A stretch of 64,000 bases of DNA from Thalassotalea sediminis (GCF_030295915.1 NZ_AP027361.1:124001-188000), one strand, 5' to 3'; counted from the stretch's first letter, positions 19,530-29,609 are shown. The notes: generated by a model from the sequence alone, not told the origin. Numbers and translations are program-made.

Positions 19530-20738
19530 GTGACAAATTCGCCATCAATCACTAGTTTTTACCAACATTTAAACGAACAAATTGAACAAGTTAAGCAAGA
19601 CGGTTTATATAAAAATGAACGTGTAATTACCACTGCACAACAAGCGCAGATAGCAGTAAATACAGGTGAAGAAGTTATTAATTTTTGCGCTAATAACTAT
19701 TTAGGGTTAGCCAATCACCCAACATTAATTCAAGCGGCTAAAGATGGCTTATCTGAACACGGCTTTGGTATGGCTTCGGTACGTTTTATTTGTGGTACAC
19801 AGGATATTCATAAAACATTGGAACAGAAGTTATCGTCGTTTCTTGGCATGGAAGATACCATCTTATATTCATCATGTTTTGATGCTAATGCTGGTCTATT
19901 TGAAACATTGTTAGGTCCAGAAGATGCAATAATTTCAGATGCACTTAATCATGCTTCAATTATTGATGGTGTAAGGCTTTGTAAAGCGAAGCGATTTCGT
20001 TATGCCAATAATGATATGAACGAGTTAGAAAACCGTTTGCAAGAAGCTGATGCTGCTGGCGCAAGGTTTAAACTGATTGCTACTGATGGCGTATTCTCAA
20101 TGGATGGTGTTATCGCGAACTTAAAAGCCGTTTGTGATCTCGCTGACAAATATGGTGCGCTCGTGATGGTTGATGATTCACATGCTGTTGGTTTTGTAGG
20201 TGAGCAAGGCCGTGGTAGTCATGAGTACTGTGATGTTATCGGTCGCGTTGACATTATTACCGGTACACTTGGCAAAGCAATGGGTGGCGCATCTGGTGGA
20301 TATACCTCGGGTAAAAAAGAAGTAATTGAATGGTTACGCCAGCGTTCTCGTCCTTATTTGTTCTCGAATTCACTTGCGCCAGCAATTGTTAATGCTTCAA
20401 TTAAAGTAATTGAACTTTTGGCAAATGGTGATGATTTACGTACAAAATTAAGAGAAAACGCAAGCTACTTTAGAAATAGTATGGAAGCCGCAGGATTTAC
20501 GTGTGCAGGTGCAGATCATGCCATTGTTCCTGTTATGTTGGGTGATGCAAAAGTAGCAAGTGAAATGGCAGATAGACTTTTAGCGGAAGGTATTTATGTT
20601 ATTGGCTTTTCTTTTCCCGTGGTACCTAAGGGGCAAGCCAGAATTCGTACGCAAATTTCAGCTGCGCATACACAAGCCCAGTTAGACAAAGCAATTGAAG
20701 CTTTTGTGCGAATTGGCAAAGAAATGGGAGTCATTTAA
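19530..20738 (+). CDS. kbl: 2-amino-3-ketobutyrate CoA ligase (Kbl)
   Basis: Kbl is the PLP enzyme that splits 2-amino-3-ketobutyrate with CoA into glycine and acetyl-CoA, the second step of threonine breakdown after Tdh. At 402 residues it matches the family (398 in E. coli). The PLP region [14 protein letters not shown] (about 242-255) contains the Schiff-base lysine, and [16 protein letters not shown] (about 213-228) holds the PLP aspartate and histidine. The start is GTG with AAGGA upstream. tdh begins 2 bases after its stop. Confidence 0.97.
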   Translation: MTNSPSITSFYQHLNEQIEQVKQDGLYKNERVITTAQQAQIAVNTGEEVINFCANNYLGLANHPTLIQAAKDGLSEHGFGMASVRFICGTQDIHKTLEQKLSSFLGMEDTILYSSCFDANAGLFETLLGPEDAIISDALNHASIIDGVRLCKAKRFRYANNDMNELENRLQEADAAGARFKLIATDGVFSMDGVIANLKAVCDLADKYGALVMVDDSHAVGFVGEQGRGSHEYCDVIGRVDIITGTLGKAMGGASGGYTSGKKEVIEWLRQRSRPYLFSNSLAPAIVNASIKVIELLANGDDLRTKLRENASYFRNSMEAAGFTCAGADHAIVPVMLGDAKVASEMADRLLAEGIYVIGFSFPVVPKGQARIRTQISAAHTQAQLDKAIEAFVRIGKEMGVI

Positions 20739-20740
20739 CG

Positions 20741-21766
20741 ATGAAATCTTTAGCTAAACTGCATGCCAAAGAAGGCATTTGGATGACTGATTCGCCTGAA
20801 CCAACGCTTGGGCATAATGATCTATTAATCAAAATTAAAAAAACTGCGATTTGCGGCACTGATATCCATATTTATAATTGGGATGAATGGTCGCAAAAAA
20901 CGATTCCTGTTCCTATGGTTGTCGGGCATGAATATGCTGGTGAAGTCGTTGCTATTGGTCAGGAAGTGAAAGGGTTCGCTATTGGTGACAGAGTCTCAGG
21001 TGAAGGACATATTACCTGTGGTCATTGTCGTAATTGTCGCGGTGGCCGAACACACTTATGTCGTAATACCATAGGTGTAGGTGTTGACCGTGAAGGTTGT
21101 TTTGCTGAATATTTAGTTATCCCTGCATTTAACGCGTTTAAACTACCTGACGAAATTTCTGATGAACTCGCGGCAGTTTTCGACCCTTTTGGAAATGCAG
21201 TTCATACCGCTTTATCTTTCGATCTTGTCGGCGAAGATGTACTGATCACTGGCGCTGGGCCAATTGGCATTATGGCTGCTGCAGTAGCTAAACATGTGGG
21301 TGCTAGACATGTAGTGATAACTGACGTAAATGATTATCGTCTTGACTTGGCTAAAAAGATGGGAGCAACCAGAGCTGTTAACGTTGCTAATGAAAAACTC
21401 TCTGACGTTATGGCTGAACTGGGTATGTCAGAAGGCTTTGATGTTGGTTTGGAGATGTCAGGCGTGCCAATGGCTTTCACTGATATGTTAGAGAACATGA
21501 ATAACGGTGGTAAGATAGCCATGCTAGGTATACCAGGTAGTGATATGGCAATTGATTGGTCTAAGGTAATATTTAAAGGTTTAACAATAAAAGGCATTTA
21601 TGGTCGCGAAATGTTTGAGACTTGGTATAAAATGGCGAGCCTGATTCAGTCAGGATTAGACTTGTCGCCGATTATTACGCATCAATTTGATATTGACGAT
21701 TTTCAGCAAGGGTTTGATATTATGCGTTCAGGGCAGTCAGGCAAAGTTATCTTAAATTGGGAGTAA
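20741..21766 (+). CDS. tdh: L-threonine 3-dehydrogenase
   Basis: Tdh oxidises L-threonine to 2-amino-3-ketobutyrate with NAD+. It is a zinc-dependent medium-chain dehydrogenase of 341 residues, same as E. coli. The catalytic zinc ligands lie in [15 protein letters not shown] (Cys38) and GHEYAGEV (about 64-71), the structural zinc cysteines in [15 protein letters not shown] (about 93-107), and the NAD-binding GAGPIG (about 172-177). A GGGAG ribosome site lies inside the end of kbl. It acts on the substrate handed to Kbl, giving glycine and acetyl-CoA. Confidence 0.97.
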   Translation: MKSLAKLHAKEGIWMTDSPEPTLGHNDLLIKIKKTAICGTDIHIYNWDEWSQKTIPVPMVVGHEYAGEVVAIGQEVKGFAIGDRVSGEGHITCGHCRNCRGGRTHLCRNTIGVGVDREGCFAEYLVIPAFNAFKLPDEISDELAAVFDPFGNAVHTALSFDLVGEDVLITGAGPIGIMAAAVAKHVGARHVVITDVNDYRLDLAKKMGATRAVNVANEKLSDVMAELGMSEGFDVGLEMSGVPMAFTDMLENMNNGGKIAMLGIPGSDMAIDWSKVIFKGLTIKGIYGREMFETWYKMASLIQSGLDLSPIITHQFDIDDFQQGFDIMRSGQSGKVILNWE

Positions 21767-21770
21767 TAAA

Positions 21771-22100
21771 GTGAGTGAAGTGGGTTTTAAGCATATGCAT
21801 ATTAGCGAACTACATCAGGTAATAACGGACAAAACGCATGTCGTCGTTGATATTAGAGATCCCGCTTCATTTCAGGCAGGTCGTATTCCAGGGTCTGTGC
21901 ACCTTACTAACGATAATATCAGCGATTTTGTTCGAGAAGCTGACCTTGATGCACCTTTAGTTGTATGTTGTTACCATGGAAATTCAAGCCAGCAGGCTGC
22001 GCAATTTTTATCAAGTCAAGATTTTACCGATGTTTATTCATTAGATGGCGGCTTTGTTGCTTGGCAACAGTCTTATCCAGATTCTGTAGAAACATTATAA
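21771..22100 (+). CDS. glpE: Thiosulfate sulfurtransferase GlpE (rhodanese)
   Basis: GlpE is a single-domain rhodanese that transfers sulfane sulfur from thiosulfate to acceptors such as cyanide or thioredoxin. The active-site loop is [11 protein letters not shown] with the nucleophilic cysteine near residue 67, and VDIRDPASF and DGGFVAWQ are also conserved. 109 residues matches E. coli (108). It starts at a GTG four bases after tdh, with a GGGAG site overlapping the tdh end, so it probably belongs to kbl-tdh-glpE. In E. coli glpE is in glpEGR; here glpG is the next gene but separated by 184 bases. Confidence 0.93.
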   Translation: MSEVGFKHMHISELHQVITDKTHVVVDIRDPASFQAGRIPGSVHLTNDNISDFVREADLDAPLVVCCYHGNSSQQAAQFLSSQDFTDVYSLDGGFVAWQQSYPDSVETL

Positions 22101-22108
22101 AGGCTTAG

Positions 22109-22144
22109 GACGACATAATAGATAATGTGTTCCATAATGTCGTC
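22109..22144. repeat. Inverted repeat after glpE
   Basis: GACGACAT (22109-22116) pairs with ATGTCGTC (22137-22144) over a 20-base loop just after the glpE stop. A second longer-range inverted repeat in the same gap joins CCTATTCGT (22165-22173) and ACGAATAGG (22236-22244). Either may end the kbl-tdh-glpE transcript or shape the glpG leader; no U-tract is present. Confidence 0.4.
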
Positions 22145-22284
22145 TAATGTGAAACTTAGTCATACCTATTCGTGTGTTTATCCTATCAATATTGTTATAA
22201 TAAGCACTGTCCACAGTATGCAATATTACGACAAGACGAATAGGGTACATGTACTTTCTTCGTTAAATTTCTCAAGGTAGCGTT

Positions 22285-23139
22285 ATGTCTGATAGTCAAC
22301 TTTCTCCTTTAGCCGCCGTTAAAGATCACAGCATTGCGTTATTATTTGCAAACTATTTACGTAGCCAGCATATTGCCAGCGACGTTAGACCCCATGAAGG
22401 TGAGTTTATTGTCTTGTGTGATGAGCGGCATGTGGAACAAGCGAAGCGTCTTTTTCAGACGTTCGTTAATAACCCATATGCAGAAAAATATCAGCAGGCA
22501 GCTTGGCAATCCGGAGAAGCGGTTAAGGTCACTCAATCAAGGATGAGTGAAAGCTTCAAACAGCAGTTTCTCTCTCATGCAGGTATTGTAACGTTGTCGA
22601 TATTTGCACTTTGTTGGATCGTTTTTGTTGCCGCTGCACTTGGTTGGAAACAAACGCTATTTTTTGAACTTAGGTTTTTCCCTCATTTATCACTTGCTCA
22701 CTTAATTAGTGAACCTTGGCGGTTGATAGGCTCTGTTTTCTTTCATTTTTCTTTACTACATATCGTTTTTAATACTATGTGGTGGTGGCAATTAGGTGGT
22801 GCCATAGAAAAGGTGATGGGTAAACTCGAGTTATTGCATGTATTTTTTGTCTCGGCATTATTGTCTTGCTTTGGACAATACTTAGTATCAGGGCCTAACT
22901 TTGGCGGTTTGTCGGGCGTTGTTTATGGTGTCTTTGGCTATGTGTGGTTTGCCGGGTGGTTAGCGCCAGAAAAAGGGTTGCAATTAGCGAAACCTATTAT
23001 TGGTTTTATGCTGTTCTTTTTATTGTTAGGCTTTGTTGATTTATTACCGATTAACGTGGCAAATACGGCACACACTGTGGGCCTACTCTCTGGGTGTTTA
23101 CTTGCTTGGATGCGGTTTGGCAAATTTACTAAACACTAA
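22285..23139 (+). CDS. glpG: Rhomboid intramembrane serine protease GlpG
   Basis: GlpG cleaves transmembrane substrates inside the inner membrane. The N-terminal ~70 residues form the cytoplasmic GlpG-type domain, followed by six membrane segments. The catalytic serine is S210 in GGLSGVVYG and the catalytic histidine H263 in TAHTVGLLSG, giving the Ser-His dyad; the loop-1 motif WRLIGSVFFHFSLLHIVFN with its HxxxN-like pattern is intact. Length 284 (E. coli 276). AAGGTAG is a good ribosome site. It is convergent with the FliL-like gene. Confidence 0.95.
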   Translation: MSDSQLSPLAAVKDHSIALLFANYLRSQHIASDVRPHEGEFIVLCDERHVEQAKRLFQTFVNNPYAEKYQQAAWQSGEAVKVTQSRMSESFKQQFLSHAGIVTLSIFALCWIVFVAAALGWKQTLFFELRFFPHLSLAHLISEPWRLIGSVFFHFSLLHIVFNTMWWWQLGGAIEKVMGKLELLHVFFVSALLSCFGQYLVSGPNFGGLSGVVYGVFGYVWFAGWLAPEKGLQLAKPIIGFMLFFLLLGFVDLLPINVANTAHTVGLLSGCLLAWMRFGKFTKH

Positions 23140-23161
23140 TTTACCATCAACCACATTACTT

Positions 23162-23545
23162 TTAGTTATCTAACCACTGAGTAAACAGTAGCTTTTTAAT
23201 TAGGGGTTGGCCAGTTTCTTGTTTTAAGAGGCTTTTTACTTTTTCTTCGCACAATTTTTGTATTTCGTGGCGACCATTAATTGATTTTATTTTTGATTCG
23301 GGTTGTTGACCAATAATACCTATTATTGCGTCACGTAAAAGCGGCGAATGATGCTCAACAGCCTCATAATTTGCAGAATCTTCTATCATCAGTTCAACAG
23401 AAAGGCGTACATAACCCATCTTCTTTTTAACGGCTACATAGTTAGTTACAATTTGTGGCTCAAAGCCGTAATAGGCATAATCTGCCGATTTTGCTTTATG
23501 TACAAAAGGGATTAATAGTAACAGGGCGAAAGCCAAACTTTTCAT
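23162..23545 (-). CDS. FliL-like flagellar basal body-associated protein
   Basis: The 127-residue product resembles the small FliL-like proteins found outside flagellar operons, commonly beside glpG in related genera. An N-terminal hydrophobic segment (MKSLAFALLLLIPFVHKAKS) looks like a signal peptide. The body has the FliL pattern: YYGFEPQIVTNYV (about 24-36), VRLSVELMIED (about 46-56), a LRDAIIGIIGQQ helix and a late LLFTQWLDN end that parallels the FliL terminal motif. The frame opens earlier at 23590 but that adds residues before a clear signal sequence, so the ATG at 23545 is preferred. Function in motility is uncertain. Confidence 0.78.
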   Translation of the reverse strand: MKSLAFALLLLIPFVHKAKSADYAYYGFEPQIVTNYVAVKKKMGYVRLSVELMIEDSANYEAVEHHSPLLRDAIIGIIGQQPESKIKSINGRHEIQKLCEEKVKSLLKQETGQPLIKKLLFTQWLDN

Positions 23546-23743
23546 ATAAAAATAACCTGTAATCTGCAACAGTCCATACTTAATACCCATTTGGTTGATA
23601 ATGACGCTTAATCAGCAACGAAAAGACTTTGCTTATCTATTGATTATCGGTCACGACTTTTTGTCTAAATCATTAATCATTCAGGTATAACTGTTCATTA
23701 TTGTAGCTATGTTATGTGAGTTTTTCACCATTAATTATCGATC

Positions 23744-23772
23744 TTGGCAGATTAATCCTGATATCATATATA
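23744..23772 (+). promoter_or_regulatory. Candidate sigma70 promoter of ubiCA
   Basis: TTGGCA (23744-23749) and TATATA (23767-23772) are separated by 17 bases, about 30 bases ahead of ubiC. This is the best -35/-10 pair in the 213-base gap upstream; the rest of that gap (23591-23743) shows nothing recognisable. Confidence 0.45.
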
Positions 23773-23803
23773 CTGCGGTATCGTTGAGAGTTTATTTGAG
23801 GTA

Positions 23804-24394
23804 ATGATCGAACATCAGCAAGAATTGATAACATTTCCTGTCACATTACAGGCAAACTGGTGTCTAGCATCGTCGGTTGAGATAGATGTGCACTTGCGTG
23901 ATTGGTTGCTTGACCCTGGTTCACTGACACAGCGCCTTAAAATGCATTGCACAGAATTTAGTGTGTATGTTATTGGTCAAAAAGTAGAACCATGTTCACC
24001 TTTAGAAGCAAATAACGATATTGTTGCTGGCGAAGATGTGTTAGTGCGTGAAGTGTTATTGTTTTGTGATAATCTCCCTCAAGTTTTTGCTCGTAGCTTA
24101 TTGCCATTACGTTCTTTAACGGGAGAAGAGCGAAAGCTTGCAAGTTTAGGGACAGATTCATTGGGGCATGTTTTGTTCAACCATCCTAATCTGCGTCGAA
24201 AACAAATTGAAGTTGCGAGTTTTAGTCGCGAGTCGAGTGTCGCGCAACTTGCTAAACATTATCGATTACAAAGCAAAGAGCAATTATGGGGCAGACGTTC
24301 TGTATTTCTTATTGAAGATAAACCACTAATGGTTGCAGAAGTATTTTTACCTCAGGCCTTTGCTTACCAGCACGTGACAGTACATCATGACTAA
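23804..24394 (+). CDS. ubiC: Chorismate--pyruvate lyase UbiC
   Basis: UbiC removes pyruvate from chorismate to give 4-hydroxybenzoate, the first ring precursor of ubiquinone. Conserved sites are visible: [20 protein letters not shown] (about 76-95) with the active-site Arg, and [19 protein letters not shown] (about 163-181) carrying the substrate-binding Arg and the catalytic-site Glu. At 196 residues it is longer than E. coli UbiC (165) because of a longer N-terminus. A GAGGT ribosome site precedes the ATG. It overlaps ubiA by 8 bases, so the two first steps of ring prenylation are coupled. Confidence 0.94.
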   Translation: MIEHQQELITFPVTLQANWCLASSVEIDVHLRDWLLDPGSLTQRLKMHCTEFSVYVIGQKVEPCSPLEANNDIVAGEDVLVREVLLFCDNLPQVFARSLLPLRSLTGEERKLASLGTDSLGHVLFNHPNLRRKQIEVASFSRESSVAQLAKHYRLQSKEQLWGRRSVFLIEDKPLMVAEVFLPQAFAYQHVTVHHD

Positions 24395-25256
24395 TACCTC
24401 CGTAATTCAACAAAAGTGGCAAGCCGTTAAGCAGTTAACGCGTATTGATAAGCCCATTGGTACCTATTTGCTATTGTGGCCGACGATGTGGGCAGTTTGG
24501 ATTGCATCTGATGGTTGGCCTACACTACATATGCTTGTTGTATTTACACTTGGTGTTTATATCATGCGCTGTGCAGGATGTGTCATTAACGATTTTGCCG
24601 ACAGAAAGGTTGATGGGCATGTTAAACGTACGGCACAGCGTCCGCTTGTTTCTGGTGCTATATCTGAACAAGAAGCGATAAGTCTTTTTGGTTTTTTGAT
24701 AGGTTCGGCATTTGCGTTAGTATTAACCTTATCTTGGTATACAATTTCATTGTCTTTTGTTGCTTTATTATTAGCGTTTAGTTACCCGTTTATGAAGCGA
24801 TATACACATTTTCCACAAGTCGTCTTAGGGGCAGCGTTCAGCTGGGGCATGATCATGGCATTTTCTGAAGCCACGGGCAAAGTGCCAATGGTTGCATGGT
24901 TACTGTTTGTCGCCAATCTGTTGTGGACAGTAGCGTATGATACGATTTACGCCATGGTAGATCGCGACGACGACCTCAAAGTTGGTATTAAATCTACCGC
25001 AGTATTATTTGGTCAACTCGATAAAAAAATTATTGGTATGCTGCAAATAGCAACCTTGTTATTGCTAATTGTTGTTGGCGAATTGCTCGCGTTTGGGTGG
25101 CCTTATTACTTATCTTTAGTGATTGCAGCTGGCTTTTTTTGTTATCAACAAATGCTTATTGTTAATCGACAAAGAGAAGCCTGTTTTAAAGCGTTTTTAA
25201 ATAATCATTGGGTCGGTTTATTTGTTTTTATTGGTATTATGATAGAACATTTATAA
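24387..25256 (+). CDS. ubiA: 4-hydroxybenzoate octaprenyltransferase UbiA
   Basis: UbiA attaches the polyprenyl chain to 4-hydroxybenzoate in the inner membrane. The two Asp-rich motifs that bind Mg-diphosphate are present as [19 protein letters not shown] (about 69-87) and [19 protein letters not shown] (about 184-202); eight or nine membrane segments are predicted. Length 289 matches E. coli (290). It follows ubiC by overlap and ends just before a strong hairpin shared with plsB. Confidence 0.97.
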   Translation: MTNTSVIQQKWQAVKQLTRIDKPIGTYLLLWPTMWAVWIASDGWPTLHMLVVFTLGVYIMRCAGCVINDFADRKVDGHVKRTAQRPLVSGAISEQEAISLFGFLIGSAFALVLTLSWYTISLSFVALLLAFSYPFMKRYTHFPQVVLGAAFSWGMIMAFSEATGKVPMVAWLLFVANLLWTVAYDTIYAMVDRDDDLKVGIKSTAVLFGQLDKKIIGMLQIATLLLLIVVGELLAFGWPYYLSLVIAAGFFCYQQMLIVNRQREACFKAFLNNHWVGLFVFIGIMIEHL

Positions 25257-25260
25257 GTCA

Positions 25261-25297
25261 ATCACCCTAAATGCTGCTTTAAGCTATTTAGGGTGAT
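25261..25297. terminator. Bidirectional hairpin between ubiA and plsB
   Basis: ATCACCCTAAAT (25261-25272) pairs perfectly with ATTTAGGGTGAT (25286-25297) around a 13-base loop, between the ubiA stop and the plsB stop. The 12-bp stem and its position between convergent genes support a shared terminator, although the U-tracts are weak. Confidence 0.75.
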
Positions 25298-25314
25298 ATA
25301 TGAGCGTGTAGATC

Positions 25315-27750
25315 CTATCGTGCAATACTTTGTAATACTGATATATCGACTAGGTTATTAACGTTTTCCTTGAGAGTTTCTAACGTACTATTGGGTACTA
25401 ACTTACCATCATTATCAACTGAAAAGATTTGTTGCTCACGCATACTATTTACTAAGGCTAATTGTGCTTTCTTATCAATAAATTCTGGTGCATTTATGTT
25501 GTTGACGACAGATAAACGTTTTGCGATGGACACTGCCTTTTCACTTAATTCATTTTTACCGATAGGAGTTAAGCGAGTAGCCAATGAGGTAATAATGGCA
25601 AAGCGTTGCAAGGTTTCATCCGCTACCTCACCAAGTACTTGCACATAGTTTTGTGTCTCAGTGTTTTCAACTAAGCTCCAAAAACCTGCTTTAGTTTGCT
25701 TGGCAATATTTTCCTGACACAAAAATTGCAACACTTGTGCTATCTGCACATCAACTTCATTGCTGTCCTGCCATAAGAATAGATCATGCTTTAATAGTAA
25801 AATAAATTGCTGTATCTGGTTGCTTAGTGATTCAATATTTATTTTTGATGTTCTGTCGAGTATGCGACAGACGAGCGCGGGTAGAATATAAGCGTGCAAG
25901 ACATTATTACGATAATACCGCATTTCTAAAGCGGCCGATTCACCTAATGAAATGATATCACCACAACTATCTTTATCAACAATCACTTTTTTAAGTGAAA
26001 TAACATCCTCAAGTAATTCTCTACCCGATATTGATGGAATGGTAAGTTCATCACTGTATGGTGCCGCTTTTTGTAAAGAAATGAAGAAATCCAATAAGTA
26101 CTCGAGCTCACTGCGCGGTAATGCTTTATTCTCTGTTGCGTGTAGAATCATCGCTATCAGTGAGACACCATTTAACGCTGCACATTTATTGATGGCGGTC
26201 ATCACTTGGTTAGCAAGTTCATTGACACTTGGGGTTAACCAACTCGGTTTTTGTGGGTCAATAGGGTCGATGTCATCTTTCCAGTTTTCTACATGCTGGT
26301 TTAAAAACGAATTAATATTGATAGGAGTACCGAAGTTGACGAAACCTTTACCATAATTCCGTAGGTTTTTAATGGCTTTCAATACGCCAAAAATAGATTC
26401 GTTTTGTTTTTTGCTACCACTTAATTCTTTATAGTAAGTACCCACTTCCATTACGTGTTCATACCCTAAATAAACGGGTACTAGGGTTAATGGTCGATTT
26501 ATACCGCGTAACAAACTTTGTATTGTCATGGCGAGCATACCTGTTTTAGGTGCCAGTAATTTACCTGTTCGACTACGCCCACCTTCAGAGTAGTATTTTA
26601 CAGAATAACCTCGCTCGAAGAGCAAACCTAAATATTCACGAAATATCGCTGAATACATGCGATTTCCTTTGAAGCTTCGACGAATAAAGAACGCACCTGC
26701 TTTTCTAAAAATTGGACCTGCAGGCCAAAAATTAAGGTTAATACCTGCAGCAATTCGCGGTGTCACTAACCCTTGTTGGTAAATAATATAAGTGAGTAAC
26801 AAGTAGTCCATATGGCTGCGGTGACAAGGAACATAGATTATTTCATGGCCATCGTCTGCCAGTTCACGCAATGTATTTGCATTATTAACGTTAATACCGC
26901 TGTACAGTCTATTCCAAAGCCAATGTAAGATCCGCTCACCGATTCTAATCATTCCTTCTCGATAATCGCCGGCAATTTCATCCATTATTACTAAGGCTTG
27001 TTTTTCAACGGCTTCTTTCGATAAGCCTTTAGTGACAGCCTCATCTTCCATTAAACGTACAATAGATGGATTCTTGAGCAAGGTTTTGAACATTTGCTGG
27101 CGGTGCATTAAGCGTGGTCCAGTAGCGGCTATTTTTTGGCGATGAAAATGAAAACGTGCAACCCTAAGTAACTTATGTGCATTTTCTTGGTCTGTACCAA
27201 ACTTGTCGGTCATATACCTTATTGACAATGGCTCACTAAACCTGATTAAAGTATTGCGCCCTAAGAACAATACGATAAACAGTTTTTTAAGCCAGTTTGG
27301 CGACTCTTGCTCCGCTAATACTTCTCTGACACCAATATTTCGTTTCTCTACTTTGGGTTTACGACCCCAAACCAAGCTTGCAGGTATAAGCTGCGCTGAA
27401 AGTTTATTATCTTGTTCGTGAGCGTCTAAAATCGCTAAACTTTGTGCCATTGCACTAGAGCTTTTTTTGCTCAGTAATAAGGAGCTAGGTGTGTCAATGC
27501 AAATAGTACGTGCGTGTGTCTGGCCATTAATGGTTACATTAGATAATGGATCAGGAAAATTTAACTTTTTGCATGCTTTTTGAAGCGCCAGAAGATCGCT
27601 CGCTGAACGATATCTGACAATGTAGAAAACCGGATTCTTGTCGCTATCTTCAACAGGTTTTGTTAAATCATCTGAAACGATACGGCATTTTACCCAAAGA
27701 GATATTGGAAATTTTAATAGAAGATAAAAAAAACTTCTCAACGCTAACAT
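25315..27750 (-). CDS. plsB: Glycerol-3-phosphate 1-O-acyltransferase PlsB
   Basis: PlsB acylates the sn-1 position of glycerol-3-phosphate, starting phospholipid synthesis at the inner membrane. The 811-residue protein matches the family (807 in E. coli). The acyltransferase core has the catalytic HxxxxD motif as HRSHMDYLL (about 310-318), GPIFRKAGAFFIRRSF with the glycerol-phosphate binding Arg (about 349-364), and EGGRSRTGKLLAPKTG (about 390-405). N- and C-terminal extensions typical of gammaproteobacterial PlsB are present. It stands alone on the minus strand; lexA, its common E. coli neighbour in reverse (plsB-dgkA-lexA), lies 1.2 kb away here with a solute-binding gene in place of dgkA. 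Confidence 0.97.
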   Translation of the reverse strand: MLALRSFFYLLLKFPISLWVKCRIVSDDLTKPVEDSDKNPVFYIVRYRSASDLLALQKACKKLNFPDPLSNVTINGQTHARTICIDTPSSLLLSKKSSSAMAQSLAILDAHEQDNKLSAQLIPASLVWGRKPKVEKRNIGVREVLAEQESPNWLKKLFIVLFLGRNTLIRFSEPLSIRYMTDKFGTDQENAHKLLRVARFHFHRQKIAATGPRLMHRQQMFKTLLKNPSIVRLMEDEAVTKGLSKEAVEKQALVIMDEIAGDYREGMIRIGERILHWLWNRLYSGINVNNANTLRELADDGHEIIYVPCHRSHMDYLLLTYIIYQQGLVTPRIAAGINLNFWPAGPIFRKAGAFFIRRSFKGNRMYSAIFREYLGLLFERGYSVKYYSEGGRSRTGKLLAPKTGMLAMTIQSLLRGINRPLTLVPVYLGYEHVMEVGTYYKELSGSKKQNESIFGVLKAIKNLRNYGKGFVNFGTPININSFLNQHVENWKDDIDPIDPQKPSWLTPSVNELANQVMTAINKCAALNGVSLIAMILHATENKALPRSELEYLLDFFISLQKAAPYSDELTIPSISGRELLEDVISLKKVIVDKDSCGDIISLGESAALEMRYYRNNVLHAYILPALVCRILDRTSKINIESLSNQIQQFILLLKHDLFLWQDSNEVDVQIAQVLQFLCQENIAKQTKAGFWSLVENTETQNYVQVLGEVADETLQRFAIITSLATRLTPIGKNELSEKAVSIAKRLSVVNNINAPEFIDKKAQLALVNSMREQQIFSVDNDGKLVPNSTLETLKENVNNLVDISVLQSIAR

Positions 27751-27851
27751 CTTGTTTTACTCGCTATTATGTGAATAAGAATTGTAACATTGTTGATGTA
27801 AATTGTCTTATTAAACGACAGTAATCAAAAAAGTGCTTTGGTGGTGTACCG

Positions 27852-28592
27852 TTAACGATATTGCATGCTTGTTACTTGCCAGTGCTCGTCATTTTGCATA
27901 CTTTCAACGATCTCTGATACATGTTGGTACGCGATGGGTAAAGTGTGGGGAAATAGGACTCGCCTATCATAGATTTCATGTGGTTGTTTAGATAAGTTGA
28001 ACGTGGATTGCCAATGATGAATTTTAACCATGTAGTCAAAGGTGGTTCTGCTAATTATTGCGACGTCAATGCGCCTGTTTAATAGCATATCGAAAAGTGT
28101 TATTTCCATGGTGGTATCAACACGTTTTATTGTTCCTGACTCGACAGCTTGGTTTATTCCTTGATAATAAAAGCCGCGTACACCACCAAATGTTAAGCCG
28201 GTTAAAGAAGACGCACTAGTGTATTCAATTGCTGTTGTTTTCAGAGAAACAACTTCATCTCTATCTGTAAATATACGAGAGGTCCATAAGTATTTCTGTT
28301 CATTTTGGTCATTAAACCATATTGGGCTTACACCAATAATTATGCCGTTAAAGTTATTACTATTAAGCATTCTCTCAATGCGTTTTCTAGGCACATAGAT
28401 CAGTTCGAAAACATAGTGTTTACTGTGTTTATTTAAGTATCGAATAAAGTCGTAATAAAGGCCACTCTCTTTCTCCTGACTAATAATGAGCGGCGGTTTC
28501 TTATGATAGGTAAATGCTGAAATAAGCTGCTTTTCAGTGCAATAGGCAGAAGAGGCGAAACATAACAGCAATGTGATAGCTAAATACTTCAT
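27852..28592 (-). CDS. Periplasmic solute-binding protein-like (SBP_bac_3)
   Basis: A 246-residue protein resembling the extracellular solute-binding domain used by polar amino-acid transporters and by sensors. It begins with a clear signal peptide (MKYLAITLLLCFASSAYC) if started at the ATG at 28592; the frame extends to a TTG at 28622 but that only adds residues before the signal. The LTGLTFGGVRGFYYQ stretch fits the hinge-region motif of this fold. No permease or ATPase gene adjoins, so it may be an orphan binding protein or a degenerate sensor ligand domain. The cysteine at the signal end (AYC) might instead be a lipobox; the preceding residues are only partly suitable. Confidence 0.75.
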   Translation of the reverse strand: MKYLAITLLLCFASSAYCTEKQLISAFTYHKKPPLIISQEKESGLYYDFIRYLNKHSKHYVFELIYVPRKRIERMLNSNNFNGIIIGVSPIWFNDQNEQKYLWTSRIFTDRDEVVSLKTTAIEYTSASSLTGLTFGGVRGFYYQGINQAVESGTIKRVDTTMEITLFDMLLNRRIDVAIISRTTFDYMVKIHHWQSTFNLSKQPHEIYDRRVLFPHTLPIAYQHVSEIVESMQNDEHWQVTSMQYR

Positions 28593-28874
28593 AGGGAATC
28601 TTAAACAGTTCTTTACTTTCAACTATAGTGGTAATGAAAGGAATGTACACTTAACTTACCAATGAATATTTCATATTTGTTAGCTTATTATACAAAATAA
28701 ACCGCAACGTTTATCATCTTAATGGTATTTGAATAGGCATACGAATACACCTTGCTTATCACCTTCGCAAATCTTTAATCCTCTGCCTGATAAAGTTGAA
28801 TAGAACATTGAGAAGAGTTCATTTGTAATACATGCTAAGAAAGTAGCAGTGATGTAGTTGCGTTTATTTACAGG

Positions 28875-28890
28875 CTGTATATACTAACAG
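28875..28890 (+). promoter_or_regulatory. LexA (SOS) box 1
   Basis: CTGTATATACTAACAG fits the CTGT-N8-ACAG LexA consensus exactly. It contains TATACT (28880-28885), a likely -10 hexamer, so LexA bound here would block its own promoter. It lies 31 bases before the lexA start. Confidence 0.92.
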
Positions 28891-28895
28891 TGAAG

Positions 28896-28911
28896 CTGTC
28901 CATATATACAG
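28896..28911 (+). promoter_or_regulatory. LexA (SOS) box 2
   Basis: CTGTCCATATATACAG is a second exact CTGT-N8-ACAG match, 5 bases after box 1 and 9 bases before the lexA start codon. Tandem operators ahead of lexA match the E. coli arrangement and imply autoregulation. Confidence 0.92.
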
Positions 28912-28920
28912 GGAAAAATT

Positions 28921-29544
28921 GTGAGTGAGTTTAAACCATTAACAACTAGACAAGAACAGATCTTTGATCTGATCAAAGAAAAAATATCTGAAACAGGGAT
29001 GCCGCCAACAAGAGCAGAAATTGCAGAGTTTTTTGGTTTTAAATCAGCCAATGCAGCAGAAGAGCATTTAAAAGCGCTTGCTAAGAAAGGTTATATTGAA
29101 ATGCTGCCGGGCACTTCGCGTGGTATTCGATTAGCTAGTAACTTTATTGTGGAAGAAGGCTTACCCTTGATAGGTAGAGTTGCTGCCGGTGAACCTATTT
29201 TAGCGCAAGAGCATGTGGAAGAAAGATATCAAATTGATGGAAATTTATTTCACCCAGCTGCAGATTACCTGTTACGCGTAAATGGTGAAAGTATGAAAGA
29301 TATCGGTATTTATGATGGTGATTTACTTGCGGTTCATCAAACGACGGACGTGCAAAATGGCCAAGTTGTTGTCGCACGCGTAGAAGATGATGTTACCGTA
29401 AAACGCTTAAAACGTGAGGGCAATATTGTTTACTTGCACGCTGAGAACGTAGATTTTTCACCCATAAAAGTTGATTTAGCTAACCAACATTTTAATATTG
29501 AAGGGTTGGCTGTAGGGGTAATTAGAGCAGCTGATTGGATGTAA
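28921..29544 (+). CDS. lexA: LexA repressor
   Basis: LexA represses SOS genes and self-cleaves when RecA is activated by DNA damage. The winged HTH includes [20 protein letters not shown] (28-47). The cleavage bond is A89-G90 in RVAAGEPI; the catalytic serine is S124 in GESMKDIG and the lysine K161 in VTVKRL, corresponding to S119 and K156 of E. coli with a five-residue shift. 207 residues, GTG start. Two tandem SOS boxes lie directly upstream and a hairpin terminator follows. Confidence 0.98.
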   Translation: MSEFKPLTTRQEQIFDLIKEKISETGMPPTRAEIAEFFGFKSANAAEEHLKALAKKGYIEMLPGTSRGIRLASNFIVEEGLPLIGRVAAGEPILAQEHVEERYQIDGNLFHPAADYLLRVNGESMKDIGIYDGDLLAVHQTTDVQNGQVVVARVEDDVTVKRLKREGNIVYLHAENVDFSPIKVDLANQHFNIEGLAVGVIRAADWM

Positions 29545-29561
29545 TTATTTCAGCAATATTG

Positions 29562-29609
29562 AGCAGGTATCGTTAACGCTTAAAATGAAATAATACCTGC
29601 TTTTCTTTT
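29562..29609 (+). terminator. Rho-independent terminator of lexA
   Basis: AGCAGGTAT (29562-29570) pairs with ATACCTGCT (29593-29601) and is followed by TTTCTTTT. A 9-bp stem plus U-rich tail directly after the lexA stop. Confidence 0.8.

Noticed and set aside
25302..25314. GAGCGTGTAGATC, 12 of 13 bases like the MITE end
   Set aside because: No matching inverted end, no TA flanks and no further similarity; a chance match near the plsB stop.
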